A stretch of 64,000 nucleotides of DNA from Actinomadura graeca (GCF_019175365.1 NZ_CP059572.1:7936001-8000000); one strand, 5' to 3'. Shown: positions 9,364 through 17,687, counted from the first letter of the stretch. Notes: a model not told the origin generated them from the sequence alone. A program made the numbers and translations.

Positions 9364-10149
9364 ATGCCAGCACCCTGTTCCGAAACCGTCGTGTCCCGTC
9401 TCCGCGCCGCCGGATGCGTGTTCGCCGAGGACGAGGCACGGCTCCTCATGTCCGCCGCCCGTACGCCGGACGAGCTGTCCGCCATGGTGGAGCGGCGCGC
9501 CGGGGGCCTGCCCCTCGAACACGTCCTCGGCTGGGCCGAGTTCTGCGGCCTGCGCGTGGAGGTGGACCCCGGCGTCTTCGTCCCCCGCCGCCGCACGGAG
9601 TTCCTCGTCCGGCAGGCCGCCACCCGGGCGCCGCGCCGCGCCGTCGTCCTCGACCTGTGCTGCGGCTCGGGGGCCCTCGGGCTCGCGCTGGCCGCCGCGC
9701 TGGGCGGCGCCGAGCTGCACGCCGCCGACATCGAGCCCGCCGCGGTCCGGTGCGCCCGCCGCAACGTCGGCGCCGCCGGGCGCGTGTACGAGGGCGACCT
9801 GTTCGCGCCGCTGCCCGGCACGCTGGAGGGCCGCGTGGACGTCCTGCTGGCCAACGTCCCCTACGTCCCGGCCGGGGAGGTGGCGCTGCTGCCCGCCGAG
9901 GCCCGGGCGCACGAGCCTCGGATCGCGCTCGACGGCGGCGCGGACGGCCTGGAGGTCCTGCGCCGGGTCGCGGACGGGGCTCCGCGCTGGCTCGCGCGCG
10001 GCGGGCGCCTGCTGTCCGAGGTGAGCGAGCGGCAGGTCCCCGCGGCGGCGGGAATCGTGGCGGCCGCGGGCATGCAGATCGAGGTCGCACGGTCGGAAGA
10101 GCTTTACTCGACCGTGGTCATCGGCACGATTCCGATTAGAAATCCCTGA
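9364..10149 (+). CDS. HemK/PrmC-like protein glutamine methyltransferase
   Basis: 261 residues. The Rossmann-fold methyltransferase core has a SAM loop LDLCCGSGALGLALA near residue 95 and the catalytic motif LANVPYVP near 162, a variant of the NPPY motif that orients the substrate amide. The N-terminal helical domain (about 70 residues) includes LEHVLGWAEFCGLRVEVDPGVFVPR, the typical PrmC linker. Family members methylate the GGQ glutamine of release factors. The canonical PrmC is normally beside prfA, which is absent here, so this is likely the second actinobacterial paralogue, annotated elsewhere as a putative N5-glutamine methyltransferase. Start ATG is 38 bp after a possible 18-codon leader ORF (9270-9326) that I do not regard as proven. 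Confidence 0.87.
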   Translation: MPAPCSETVVSRLRAAGCVFAEDEARLLMSAARTPDELSAMVERRAGGLPLEHVLGWAEFCGLRVEVDPGVFVPRRRTEFLVRQAATRAPRRAVVLDLCCGSGALGLALAAALGGAELHAADIEPAAVRCARRNVGAAGRVYEGDLFAPLPGTLEGRVDVLLANVPYVPAGEVALLPAEARAHEPRIALDGGADGLEVLRRVADGAPRWLARGGRLLSEVSERQVPAAAGIVAAAGMQIEVARSEELYSTVVIGTIPIRNP

Positions 10150-10196
10150 CCGGGTATGGGGTCGGAGACAGACGACGATCGAAGGAGTGAAAGTCC

Positions 10197-10343
10197 ATGC
10201 GCCGCATCACCGCAGCGCTCAGCGCGGTCATCGGCACGATCATCAGTGTCGTGACCCTGCCGTTCCGCGTCCTCGGCCGAATTCTGTCCCCGGGGCGGGG
10301 CCGCCCGGCACGCTCGCGCACCAGCCGCCGCAGAGCCGCCTGA
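10197..10343 (+). CDS. 48-residue LPFR-motif basic small protein
   Basis: Small ORF with a strong site (gaaggag, 7 nt upstream of the ATG). It encodes a short hydrophobic helix (ALSAVIGTIISVVTLPFRVL) followed by a very basic tail (GRGRPARSRTSRRRAA). Similar LPFR-containing small proteins occur widely in actinomycetes, from memory of the family. Function unknown; the amphipathic/basic layout suggests membrane association. It is followed within 16 bp by a strong hairpin, supporting an independent short transcript. Confidence 0.6.
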   Translation: MRRITAALSAVIGTIISVVTLPFRVLGRILSPGRGRPARSRTSRRRAA

Positions 10344-10358
10344 CGGACGCGTGAAAAA

Positions 10359-10389
10359 GGGGAGAAGGGGCGCTGGGCCCCTTCTCCCC
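10359..10389 (+). terminator. Hairpin terminator after the small LPFR gene
   Basis: Perfect 13-bp stem (10359-10371 pairing with 10377-10389) with a five-base loop, preceded by an A run and without a long T tract. The A run makes it also usable on the minus strand. Confidence 0.75.
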
Positions 10390-10483
10390 TCACGCGTGAC
10401 CGATGAGGGAAAAACCTTTGCTCCGGCCGTGCGGCGTGCCGCACCATAGTGATGACGGACCGAGCGGGAAAGGAGCCGCGAAG

Positions 10484-10573
10484 ATGAACGGGATCATCGC
10501 CAAGCGAATGCGGCGCCTTTCCGGGACCCGCCCGCATGGCGGTCGCGTCGCTCCCTCGGACGCCTCTGGATAG
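10484..10573 (+). CDS. 29-residue basic ORF (possible small protein)
   Basis: ATG 7 bp after an aaaggag ribosome site. It encodes MNGIIAKRMRRLSG and then a Gly/Arg/Ser stretch. It sits between two terminators as its own small unit. Its N-terminal Arg/Lys helix resembles the preceding 48-residue protein only in charge. No family recognised; it could equally be a leader or regulatory RNA. Confidence 0.4.
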   Translation: MNGIIAKRMRRLSGTRPHGGRVAPSDASG

Positions 10574-10591
10574 GGCCGACAGGCTCCACCA

Positions 10592-10630
10592 AGGCCGCCA
10601 GGGAGAGATCCCGGCGGCCTGTTTCTTTTT
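10592..10630 (+). terminator. Rho-independent terminator upstream of tRNA genes
   Basis: Stem of aggccgcc (10592-10599) with ggcggcct (10613-10620), extendable inside the loop by ggga/tccc, followed by GTTTCTTTTT. A textbook intrinsic terminator ending the small-ORF unit immediately before the tRNA-Arg gene. Confidence 0.9.
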
Positions 10631-10633
10631 CAT

Positions 10634-10707
10634 GCCTCTATAGCTCAGTGGATGAGAGCGTCGCGCTACGAACGCGAAGGCCCCAGGTTCGAGTCCTGGT
10701 GGGGGCG
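10634..10707 (+). tRNA. tRNA-Arg (anticodon ACG)
   Basis: Cloverleaf drawn by eye: acceptor GCCTCTA with TGGGGGC (two G-T wobbles), D arm GCTC...GAGC, anticodon stem TCGCG/CGCGA with loop CTACGAA giving anticodon ACG at 10668-10670, T arm CCAGG-TTCGAGT-CCTGG, discriminator G. The 3-prime CCA is not encoded. A34 should be deaminated to inosine to read CGU, CGC and CGA. Confidence 0.93.
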
Positions 10708-10732
10708 CTGCGGGACCGAGGGCCCCGCGCAC

Positions 10733-10804
10733 GCCGTACAAGCCGAAATGGTGAGGCACCTGGCTTCCACCCAGGAGAATCGGGTTCGATTCCCGAGTAC
10801 GGCT
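10733..10804 (+). tRNA. tRNA-Gly (anticodon TCC)
   Basis: Acceptor GCCGTAC pairs perfectly with GTACGGC; D arm GCC/GGC; anticodon stem CCTGG/CCAGG with loop CTTCCAC giving TCC; T arm TCGGG-TTCGATT-CCCGA; discriminator T. It lies 25 bp after tRNA-Arg on the same strand and is probably cotranscribed with it. Confidence 0.93.
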
Positions 10805-10928
10805 CTTGGACTGGACCGGCGGGAGTAACGACCCCCGGCCGGTCCACCCGTGCCCTGGCGGAACGGACGCCACCGTCCGCCGGAGGGCACTCTCGCCGCT
10901 CCGCCCCGTGCCGATCGGACGGTCCCGG

Positions 10929-11792
10929 CTACGCCTCGACGAAGATCAGATCTTCGGGCGGGCGGGTCAGGCGGACGGTCCGGCCGTCCACCTCGACGAC
11001 CGTGTCCAGCCCGGTGGCGTGGGCGGCGGAGATGACGTAGAGCCGGTCGTCCCGCGTGGCGAGGAACGCGCCGAACCCGTCGAGGCCGGGATCCCCGCCG
11101 CCGAGCGCGAAGTAGTCGGCGAGGCGCCGGTACAGCTTGGGCAGCAGGACGAGCCGCTCGTCCAGGTCGGCGACCTCGGTGATGGTGGCGCCGGAGGTGG
11201 TGACGTCCCGCGCCCACACGCCCGTCCCGGCGGCGCGGGCCTTCTCGGTCGCCGCGGTCAGTTCCTCGCGGAGGTCGGGGAAGAGCTTGCTGTAGAACGT
11301 CGGGTAGACGAGGCCGTCGGCGACGAGCCTGTGGTTGGCGCTCTTCCTGAGCAGGGCCGCGTCGACGCGGACCGGTGCGAGGTCGTCGTGGTCGGCCTCC
11401 CCGGCGAACGCGAACGACACCGGCCGGCCGTGGACGTCGGCGAAGCGCGTGAGGATGTATCCGGGCGCCTGCTCCGGCGACGCCTGGACGACCCGCTCGC
11501 CGTCGTGCCGCACCTCCTGGAAGCCGAGCAGGCCGAGCAGCCGGTCGCGGGCGGCGTGCGCCAGGTCCAGGGGCTGGTGGTGGGAGTGCCCGCCGTGGGT
11601 GGTCGGCGCGTAGTGCGTCTCCAGGGCGTCGATGGCGTCGAGGCGGAGCTGCGCGCCGCCGGTCTTGTTCACCCGCGCCCTCAGCCGGATCTTGGTGAAC
11701 GCCTCGCGGTCGTCCGGGACGAACCGGACGGAGTCGCCGTCGGGCTCGGTGCGGAGGATGCGGTACTGGCCCTTGATGAGGCTCAATGGCAT
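10929..11792 (-). CDS. Staphylococcal-nuclease-like (thermonuclease family) protein
   Basis: 287 residues. The N-terminal third has SNase-like blocks: EPDGDSVRFVPDD near residue 16 (compare DGDT) and LRLDAIDALETHY near 48 (compare RLxGIDAPE), followed by GVWARDV near 185, a late SNase-fold element. The fold binds Ca2+ and cleaves single-stranded nucleic acid in active members, but the catalytic Asp/Glu/Arg set is only partly recognisable, so activity is uncertain. No signal peptide is visible, unlike secreted nucleases. ATG at 11792 is preceded by a GAGGGA-like site; longer readings into the neighbouring gene are antisense shadows. Confidence 0.72.
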   Translation of the reverse strand: MPLSLIKGQYRILRTEPDGDSVRFVPDDREAFTKIRLRARVNKTGGAQLRLDAIDALETHYAPTTHGGHSHHQPLDLAHAARDRLLGLLGFQEVRHDGERVVQASPEQAPGYILTRFADVHGRPVSFAFAGEADHDDLAPVRVDAALLRKSANHRLVADGLVYPTFYSKLFPDLREELTAATEKARAAGTGVWARDVTTSGATITEVADLDERLVLLPKLYRRLADYFALGGGDPGLDGFGAFLATRDDRLYVISAAHATGLDTVVEVDGRTVRLTRPPEDLIFVEA

Positions 11793-11953
11793 GGGGTTCC
11801 CTCTCCCTCGCCGGCGCCACCCGCCGGCGCCGGCGTGACCGGCACAAATGACGGTAACTCTGGGCACATCAGTCGTCACTGGACTGGGCCGATACCGGTA
11901 TGTGTCCGGCTTTGGCCAGGAAAGTGAGCCGCGTGCGGGGGTGGTCGCGGCGC

Positions 11954-12007
11954 TTGACGGGGCGCGGAGGGCTCGATTATTTTGGCGTCCAAATATTGGT
12001 CGTCCAA
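11954..12007 (+). promoter_or_regulatory. Promoter and twin inverted repeats before acyl-CoA dehydrogenase
   Basis: A -35-like TTGACG (11954-11959) and -10-like TATTTT (11978-11983, 18-bp spacing) are followed by two dyads: TTGGcgtCCAA (11982-11992) and TTGGtcgtCCAA (11996-12007). They lie over the expected start point and would suit a TetR- or GntR-type repressor. No regulator gene is adjacent. Confidence 0.5.
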
Positions 12008-12038
12008 GTAATACGCCCCGACGTGGCCCCGCGGAGGA

Positions 12039-13208
12039 ATGATGAGCGACTTTCCCATGTACGCGCCGTCGGAGGAGCACGAGCTGCTGCGGGCGACGGT
12101 GCGGGAGCTGGCCGAGGCGAAGATCGCGCCGTTCGCGGCCGAGGTGGACGAGGAGTCGCGGTTCCCGCAGGAGGCGCTGGACGCGCTGGTCGGTCACGGG
12201 CTGCACGCGGTGCACGTGCCCGAGGAGTACGGGGGCGTCGGCGGGGACGCGCTGGCGGCGGCGATCGTGATCGAGGAGGTCGCGCGGGTGTGCGCGTCGT
12301 CGTCGCTGATCCCCGCGGTGAACAAGCTGGGGACGGTGCCGCTGCTGCTCGCGGGGTCGCCGGAGCTGCGGGAGCGGTACCTGGGGCCGGTGGCCTCGGG
12401 GGAGGCGATGTTCTCCTATGCCCTGTCGGAGGCCGAGGCGGGCTCCGACGCGGCCGGGATGCGGACGCGGGCGGTGCGCGACGGCGACGGGTGGGTGCTC
12501 GACGGGGTGAAGTCCTGGATCACCAACGCGGGGGAGTCGCGGTACTACACGGTGATGGCGGTGACCGATCCCGAGAAGGGCGCCGGGGGCATCTCGGCGT
12601 TCGTGGTGGAGGCCGGCGACCCGGGCGTGTCCTTCGGGCCGAAGGAGCGCAAGCTGGGGATCAAGGGGTCGCCCACGCGCCAGGTGGTGCTGGAGGGCGT
12701 GCGGGTGCCCGGCGACCGGATGATCGGGGCGGAGGGGACCGGGTTCAAGACGGCGCTGGCGACGCTGGACCACACGCGGATCACGATCGCGGCGCAGGCG
12801 CTGGGGATCGCGCAGGGGGCGCTGGACTTCGCGCTGGGATACGTGCGGGAGCGGCGGCAGTTCGGGCGCCCGGTGGGCGACTTCCAAGGCGTGCGGTTCA
12901 TGCTGGCGGACATGGCGATGCGGCTGGAGGGGGCGCGGCAGCTGACCTACCACGCGGCGGTGAAGTCGGAGCGGGCGATGCGCGGGGAGCGGGTGGCGGA
13001 TCTGACGCTGGTCTCGTCGGCGTGCAAGGCGCTGGCGTCGGACGTGGCGATGGACGTGACGACGGACGCGGTGCAGCTGCTGGGCGGGTACGGCTACACC
13101 CGCGACTTCCCGGTCGAGCGGATGATGCGCGACGCCAAGATCACCCAGATCTACGAGGGGACCAACCAGATCCAGCGGCTGGTCATCGCCCGCCAGCTCC
13201 TCGGATAG
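12039..13208 (+). CDS. Acyl-CoA dehydrogenase
   Basis: 389 residues, FAD-dependent alpha,beta-dehydrogenase of acyl-CoA thioesters. Signature blocks: [19 protein letters not shown] near residue 128, [20 protein letters not shown] near 350 and [10 protein letters not shown] near 371, which contains the catalytic Glu of the short/medium-chain type. An ideal GGAGG site precedes ATGATG; the start may be the second ATG (12042). It is monocistronic, the next gene starting 155 bp later. Chain-length preference cannot be read from the sequence. Confidence 0.93.
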   Translation: MMSDFPMYAPSEEHELLRATVRELAEAKIAPFAAEVDEESRFPQEALDALVGHGLHAVHVPEEYGGVGGDALAAAIVIEEVARVCASSSLIPAVNKLGTVPLLLAGSPELRERYLGPVASGEAMFSYALSEAEAGSDAAGMRTRAVRDGDGWVLDGVKSWITNAGESRYYTVMAVTDPEKGAGGISAFVVEAGDPGVSFGPKERKLGIKGSPTRQVVLEGVRVPGDRMIGAEGTGFKTALATLDHTRITIAAQALGIAQGALDFALGYVRERRQFGRPVGDFQGVRFMLADMAMRLEGARQLTYHAAVKSERAMRGERVADLTLVSSACKALASDVAMDVTTDAVQLLGGYGYTRDFPVERMMRDAKITQIYEGTNQIQRLVIARQLLG

Positions 13209-13363
13209 CGGGCGGCGCCCGCGACCGCGGTGGACGAGGACTGAAACGCGGTGTGAGGGGGAAATGGCCGACTGTGGCGGCGGGACGTGTCCGCCCTGTC
13301 CCCGCGGGCGCCGCGGGGTGAGGATGGACACCACCGGTGACACCGCGAGCAGGGGAGGCGCGC

Positions 13364-14167
13364 ATGAGCGACCAGGGTCCGGAACCGGAGATCGACACCA
13401 CCGTGTCGCACGTGGCGCGCATCTGGAACTACTGGCTCGGCGGCAAGGACAACTACCCCGTGGACCGCGAGGTCGGCGACCAGATCCTCGGGATGCTGCC
13501 GGACGTGGCGCGGCTCGCGCGCGCGTCCCGGCTCTTCCTCAACCGGGTGGTGTGGCACATGGCGGCCGAGGCCGGCATCCGCCAGTTCATCGACATCGGG
13601 ACGGGCCTGCCCACCGTCGACAACACCCACGAGGTGGCCCAGCGGGCGGCGCCCGAGTCGCGGATCGTCTACGTCGACAACGACCCGCTCGTCCTCGCCC
13701 ACGCCCAGGCGCTGCTCACCAGCACCCCCGAGGGCGCGACCGCCTACATCGACGCCGACCTGCGCGATCCCGGCCACATCCTTGAGGCCGCCGCCGGGAC
13801 GCTGGACTTCTCCCGGCCGATCGGGCTGACGCTGATGGGCATCCTGGAGTTCATCACCGACGACGACGAGGCCTACTCGATCGTGCGGCGGCTGCTGGAC
13901 GGGCTGCCTTCCGGCAGCTACTTCGCCATGTACGACGGGACGAACGTCGTCCATGGCGAGGCGTCCGACCGGATCGTGGAGGTGTGGAACGCCTCGGGCA
14001 ACGCGGGCCTCGTCCTGCGCAGCCCCGAGCAGATCACCCGGTTCTTCGACGGGCTGGAGCTGCTGGAGCCCGGCGTCGTCTCGGTGACGCGCTGGCGGCC
14101 CGAGGTGACGGTTGGGGAGCCCCCGGAGGCCGTCGACGCCTTCGGCGGCCTGGGCCGCAAGCCCTAG
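13364..14167 (+). CDS. Methyltransf_19 (DUF574) SAM-dependent methyltransferase
   Basis: 267 residues of an actinobacteria-specific family expanded in Streptomyces and Actinomadura. Conserved blocks: RIWNYWLGGKDNYPVDREVG near residue 18, FIDIGTGLPT near 75 (SAM-binding glycine loop), RIVYVDNDPLVLAHAQALL near 96, and IGLTLMGILEFITDDDEA near 145. ATG 13364 follows AGGGGAGG and is preferred over GTG 13337. The substrate is unknown for the family. A second copy lies at 35025-35846. Confidence 0.88.
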   Translation: MSDQGPEPEIDTTVSHVARIWNYWLGGKDNYPVDREVGDQILGMLPDVARLARASRLFLNRVVWHMAAEAGIRQFIDIGTGLPTVDNTHEVAQRAAPESRIVYVDNDPLVLAHAQALLTSTPEGATAYIDADLRDPGHILEAAAGTLDFSRPIGLTLMGILEFITDDDEAYSIVRRLLDGLPSGSYFAMYDGTNVVHGEASDRIVEVWNASGNAGLVLRSPEQITRFFDGLELLEPGVVSVTRWRPEVTVGEPPEAVDAFGGLGRKP

Positions 14168-14220
14168 CCGGGGTCCCCCTCACGTCCGCCCGCACCTCGA
14201 TCAGCCGTCGCCTGGCACGG

Positions 14221-15171
14221 TCAGGCGCCTTCCGGCCCCCCGGCGGGCGCGAACCACGACGGGTCCGCGAGGGCGGCCCCGGTCCCCTGCAGGATCTCGG
14301 TGATCTTGAAGGCGGCGTCCAGCAGCCCGCCTCCGACCGCGGCCTTGTAGTAGGCGAGCGCCGTCGCCGGCGCGCCGGCCCCGGCCGCCGCCTCGCCGAG
14401 CCGGAAGGCGTGCTGCGCCGCCTGATGGTGGTCGAGCCCGTTGGGGCTGGCGTCCAGCAGGTCGAGGGCCTGCGGGTGCTCGCCCGCGGCGGCCTCGATC
14501 AGCAGCGCGACGGCCTCGGGGCCCCGCGTCGAGTCGGTGCCGATCAGCACCGCCACCCGGTAGACGGCGTCGGCGTCACCCTCCGCCGCGCGCTCGACGA
14601 GCTCCCGCCCGTGCTCCCCGTAGTCGGCGACCGCCGCCCGCTGCGACACCGTCAGCCGCACCGGCACCGTCGCGCCCGGTGCGCCCGGCCCGTCCGCGGC
14701 CCGGTCGAAGTCCCGTCCTCGCGGGGCCTCCGGCGCGGGGACGGTGCCCGCCACACGGGGTTCGGGGATCAGGCCGGGGGGACCGCCGGTCTCCGTGGCG
14801 TCCGGTGGAGGTGCGGACGGCGGGGCGGAGGGCGGCCCCTGGGCGGCGCGGAGCCGGGACTGCCAGTGGGGGAGGGTGCTGATGCCGGGGTCGGACGAAC
14901 GGACGCCCGTCTCCCAGGCGCGGCGCTGGCAGCACAGGATGAAGCTGGCCACCCAGGCCGAGGTCGGCACCCGCTTCCGGCGGCCCGCCAGGACCTCGAA
15001 CACCGCGGTCGCCGACAGGACGGGAAGGCCGCGCCTCCCGTACAGCTCGCCCAGGTGCTCGGAGGTCTCGGCGAGCTTACGGTAGGGAGGCCGGTTGCAG
15101 GATTCGTAGAACGCGTTGAGTTCGGCGATGAAGTCTTCCGGCCCCGTGGGCCGGGCGCTGTCGTCGGTCAT
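14221..15171 (-). CDS. Hypothetical regulator-like protein with helical repeats
   Basis: 316 residues in three parts: an N-terminal helical region (about 1-100) resembling the first module of actinobacterial DNA-binding regulators (FIAELNAFYESCNRPPYRKLAE..., VLSATAVFEVLAGRRKRVPT, with a helix-turn-helix-like spacing); a Pro-rich linker (about 115-165); and a C-terminal set of Ala-rich helices resembling TPR/Sel1 repeats (LVERAAEGDADAVYRVAVLI, FRLGEAAAGAGAPATALAYY). Its end is 53 bp from the convergent methyltransferase; upstream is an XRE regulator on the same strand. A regulatory or scaffold role is inferred only. Confidence 0.7.
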   Translation of the reverse strand: MTDDSARPTGPEDFIAELNAFYESCNRPPYRKLAETSEHLGELYGRRGLPVLSATAVFEVLAGRRKRVPTSAWVASFILCCQRRAWETGVRSSDPGISTLPHWQSRLRAAQGPPSAPPSAPPPDATETGGPPGLIPEPRVAGTVPAPEAPRGRDFDRAADGPGAPGATVPVRLTVSQRAAVADYGEHGRELVERAAEGDADAVYRVAVLIGTDSTRGPEAVALLIEAAAGEHPQALDLLDASPNGLDHHQAAQHAFRLGEAAAGAGAPATALAYYKAAVGGGLLDAAFKITEILQGTGAALADPSWFAPAGGPEGA

Positions 15172-15356
15172 GTCTGGTCGTCCTCATTGTCCGTGCCTGC
15201 GGACCATGGTCTCTATCGTCATGCTGCCAGGCGTATCGGACGTCCGGGGGCGCGCCGCCCTGATGAGCTGTCCTGTCTCGTTCTGTGCGCCGGTCATGGC
15301 AGTCCGGGAGGGTGGTGAACGCCCCGATTCACGATGTTCGTAGCCGTTTGTGGCTA

Positions 15357-16244
15357 TTACAGGTCGCGGAGGAGGCCCAGGAGGATCGACTGCGTGGCGC
15401 GGGCGGGGGCCGCCTTCACCACGAGCCAGTTCATGACGTGCCAGTAGCAGGTCACCGCCTCGGGATCGGTGGGGTACACGGCGCCGTTGAGCCGCTCCAG
15501 GTACACGACGTCCGGCAGTTCGGGCTCGGGCGGGCGCAGCAGCGTGAAGGAGCCTCCGGGCACCACGGGCGCCTGCGCGTTCAACGGCACCACCTGGAGC
15601 GTCACGTGCGGCAGGTCGCAGGCGTCCATCAGGTGCTCCAGCTGCGCGAACGCCACCGAGCGGTTCCCGAACGTCCGGTGCAGGGCCGCCTCGTCGATCA
15701 CCGCCCAGAGCCGCACCGGCGGGGACCGGTGCAGGATGCCCTGCCGCCGCGCCCGCAGCCGGACGAGGCGGTCCGCCGTGGCCCGGGGCAGGCCGCGGCA
15801 CTGCGCGGCGCGGGCGTAGTCGGTGGTCTGCAGGAGTTCCGGGACGGCGTGCGTCTCGTACGTCCTGATCACGCTCGCGGACTGCTCCAGCCCGATGTAG
15901 GGCTCCTGCCACGGCGGGATCACGTCCTGGAAGGCCGACCACCAGCCGGGGACGTTCGCCTGGCGGGCGAGGCCGAGCAGTGTGGCGCGCGCGGCATGGT
16001 CGGTGACCCCGTACGCCGTGCACAGGTCGGCGACTTCGCGGAGCCGGAGCCGGATCCGCCCGACCTCCAGCCCGCTGATCCAGTCCTCGGGCATGCGGAG
16101 CGCGGCGCCGGCATCCTCCAGGCTGTACCCGTCCGCCTCGCGCAGCCGCCGCAGCTGGGCGCCGAGCACCATGCGCGGGACCGACGGCCCTGCCTCCGAG
16201 GCCCGGTGGCGACCATGGTCGGCTTGCTCGACTGCGGCTGTCAT
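15357..16244 (-). CDS. XRE-family regulator with Scr1/DUF5753 domain
   Basis: 295 residues. A Cro/C1-type helix-turn-helix spans about 27-80 (LGAQLRRLREADGYSLEDAG..MPEDWISGLEVGRIRLR). The C-terminal about 180 residues are the DUF5753/Scr1 effector domain (YIGLEQSASVIRTYETHAVPELLQTTDYARA; ATADRLVRLRARRQGIL). Such proteins usually sit beside a DUF397 partner; none is adjacent here, the only DUF397 gene being at 30841. Divergent from the ArsR-SRPBCC gene over 157 bp that contain the latter's operators. Confidence 0.9.
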   Translation of the reverse strand: MTAAVEQADHGRHRASEAGPSVPRMVLGAQLRRLREADGYSLEDAGAALRMPEDWISGLEVGRIRLRLREVADLCTAYGVTDHAARATLLGLARQANVPGWWSAFQDVIPPWQEPYIGLEQSASVIRTYETHAVPELLQTTDYARAAQCRGLPRATADRLVRLRARRQGILHRSPPVRLWAVIDEAALHRTFGNRSVAFAQLEHLMDACDLPHVTLQVVPLNAQAPVVPGGSFTLLRPPEPELPDVVYLERLNGAVYPTDPEAVTCYWHVMNWLVVKAAPARATQSILLGLLRDL

Positions 16245-16331
16245 GTCTGCTCTCTGCGCGGTGTCGCGGAGGACGGCCCCTGGACGATGCTACGACGGCC
16301 CGTCCTGGCGCGCCGGTGCTTTGCCGCCGCC

Positions 16332-16386
16332 TTGACATGCAGCCGTACGGCTGCCTATAGTCACTCATGCAGCCGAACGGCTGCAT
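16332..16386 (+). promoter_or_regulatory. Consensus promoter with paired palindromic operators
   Basis: TTGACA (16332-16337) and TATAGT (16356-16361) with 18-bp spacing form a near-consensus housekeeping promoter. Two 16-bp dyads, GCAGCCGTACGGCTGC (16339-16354, in the spacer) and GCAGCCGAACGGCTGC (16369-16384, at the start region), are 30 bp apart, about three helical turns. The arrangement is ideal for repression by the ArsR-type dimer encoded just downstream. Confidence 0.85.
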
Positions 16387-16401
16387 GTTGATGGGACGAG
16401 G

Positions 16402-17202
16402 ATGGACGAGGTGTTCAAGGCGCTGGCCGATCCCAGCCGCCGCAGGCTGCTGGACAGCCTCAACGCCCGGAACGGGCAGACCCTCCGGGAGTTGTGCGCC
16501 GGGCTGGACATGGCCCGGCAGTCGGTCAGCAAGCACCTGGCCGTGCTGGAGGCCGCCAATCTGGTGACAACGGTGTGGCGGGGCAGAGAGAAGCTGCACC
16601 ATCTCAACGCCGTCCCGATCAACGCCATAGCCGAGCGCTGGATCAGCCGGTACGACCGCGCGCGGGTCCAGGTGCTCGCCGACCTGAAGACCGCTCTTGA
16701 GGAGGCCCCCATGCCGGACGGCCCGTTCGTCTACACGATCTACATCGACACCACGCCGGAGCGGCTCTGGCAGGCCCTGACCGATCCGGCCTTCACCAGC
16801 CGGTACTGGGGGGCGGCCTTCGAGACCGACTGGCGGCCGGGCTCGGCGATGGCCTGGACGGAGCGTGGCGTGACGATCACCGATCCGGACCAGGTCGTCC
16901 TGGAGTCCGAGCCGCACCGCCGCCTGTCCTACACCTGGCACACCTTCACCCCGGAGTGGGCGGAGGCGGCCGGCGTGGGCGAGGACGTCCGCGCGGACTT
17001 GGCTGCCGAGGGCCGCTCCAAGGTCACCTTCGAGATCGAGCAGCTCGACGGGAAGGGCACGGTGAAGCTGACGGTCACCCACGCCGACGCCGGGCCGACG
17101 CTGCGCGGCATGGTCGGCGGCGGCTGGCCGGAGATCGTCTCGGCGCTGAAGACGCTGCTGGAGACCGGCCGGCCCCTCGGCGAGGGGGCGCCGGCCGCGT
17201 GA
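16402..17202 (+). CDS. ArsR-type repressor fused to SRPBCC (AHSA1-like) domain
   Basis: 266 residues. Residues 1-95 are an ArsR winged helix-turn-helix (MDEVFKALADPSRRRLLDSL, LDMARQSVSKHLAVLEAANL) without the metal-binding CxC motif, so it is not a metal sensor. Residues 110-255 form an SRPBCC/AHSA1 domain (FVYTIYIDTTPERLWQALTD, FTSRYWGAAFETDW, GGGWPEIVSALKTLLE), a hydrophobic-ligand pocket. The fusion implies a ligand-responsive repressor acting on its own promoter. Most actinobacteria encode these as two overlapping genes; such a split pair occurs at 55318-56126. Confidence 0.9.
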   Translation: MDEVFKALADPSRRRLLDSLNARNGQTLRELCAGLDMARQSVSKHLAVLEAANLVTTVWRGREKLHHLNAVPINAIAERWISRYDRARVQVLADLKTALEEAPMPDGPFVYTIYIDTTPERLWQALTDPAFTSRYWGAAFETDWRPGSAMAWTERGVTITDPDQVVLESEPHRRLSYTWHTFTPEWAEAAGVGEDVRADLAAEGRSKVTFEIEQLDGKGTVKLTVTHADAGPTLRGMVGGGWPEIVSALKTLLETGRPLGEGAPAA

Positions 17203-17228
17203 GCGCGGGCGCGATTGCCCCGGAGGGG

Positions 17229-17254
17229 GTTCCCCGTTAACGTAAACGGGGAAC
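17229..17254 (+). promoter_or_regulatory. Inverted repeat before SnoaL-like gene
   Basis: Perfect 10-bp arms gttccccgtt / aacggggaac around a six-base centre, 28 bp before the start codon, followed by a T-rich tttattt. It could be an operator for the downstream gene or a terminator for the upstream one; the sequence does not decide. Confidence 0.45.
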
Positions 17255-17282
17255 TCCCCATTTATTTCCGGAGGACGCCGCC

Positions 17283-17687
17283 ATGCCGCTCACCCAGGAA
17301 GACCGCACGGCCATCGCCGAGCTGATCGCCTCCCACGGCCATCTCGTCGACGAGGGGGAGCTCGGCCGCATGGGCGAGGTCTTCACCGACGACGTCACCT
17401 ACGACGTCACGGACCTCGGCTCCGGCCCGATCGTCGGCCTCGACGCCCTCCGCGAAGCCGCGCTGGCCCTCGGCGACGGCAACCCGGTCGCGCACCACGT
17501 CACCAACGTGATCATCGCCGGGACGCCCGGCGGCGGGGCCCGCGCCACGTCCAAGGGCCTCGGCGTCCGCGCCGACGGCACGTGTGCGAGCGTCACCTAC
17601 CGGGACGTCCTCGCCCGCACCCCCCAGGGCTGGCGGATCACCCACCGCGTCGTCCACGCCCGCCGGACCCCTCTGGCCGCGTCCTGA
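17283..17687 (+). CDS. SnoaL-like / NTF2-fold protein
   Basis: 134 residues with the cone-shaped alpha+beta barrel pattern of the SnoaL_4 group: TAIAELIASHGHLVDEGELGRMGEVFTDDVTYDV at the N-terminus, then VAHHVTNVIIAG and TYRDVLARTPQGWRITHRVVHARR at the end. Members include polyketide cyclases, ketosteroid isomerase relatives and ring-hydroxylating dioxygenase small subunits. The reaction is unknown. Start ATG follows CCGGAGGA. It stands alone, but the inverted repeat upstream suggests its own control. Confidence 0.82.
   Translation: MPLTQEDRTAIAELIASHGHLVDEGELGRMGEVFTDDVTYDVTDLGSGPIVGLDALREAALALGDGNPVAHHVTNVIIAGTPGGGARATSKGLGVRADGTCASVTYRDVLARTPQGWRITHRVVHARRTPLAAS

Noticed and set aside
10929..13343. 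Very long minus-strand open frame across the acyl-CoA dehydrogenase
   Set aside because: Only its last 287 codons (SNase-like) look like protein; the rest is Arg/His-rich antisense of the dehydrogenase.
15184..17082. 632-codon minus frame across the XRE and ArsR-SRPBCC genes
   Set aside because: Shadow of two real genes, one on each strand.
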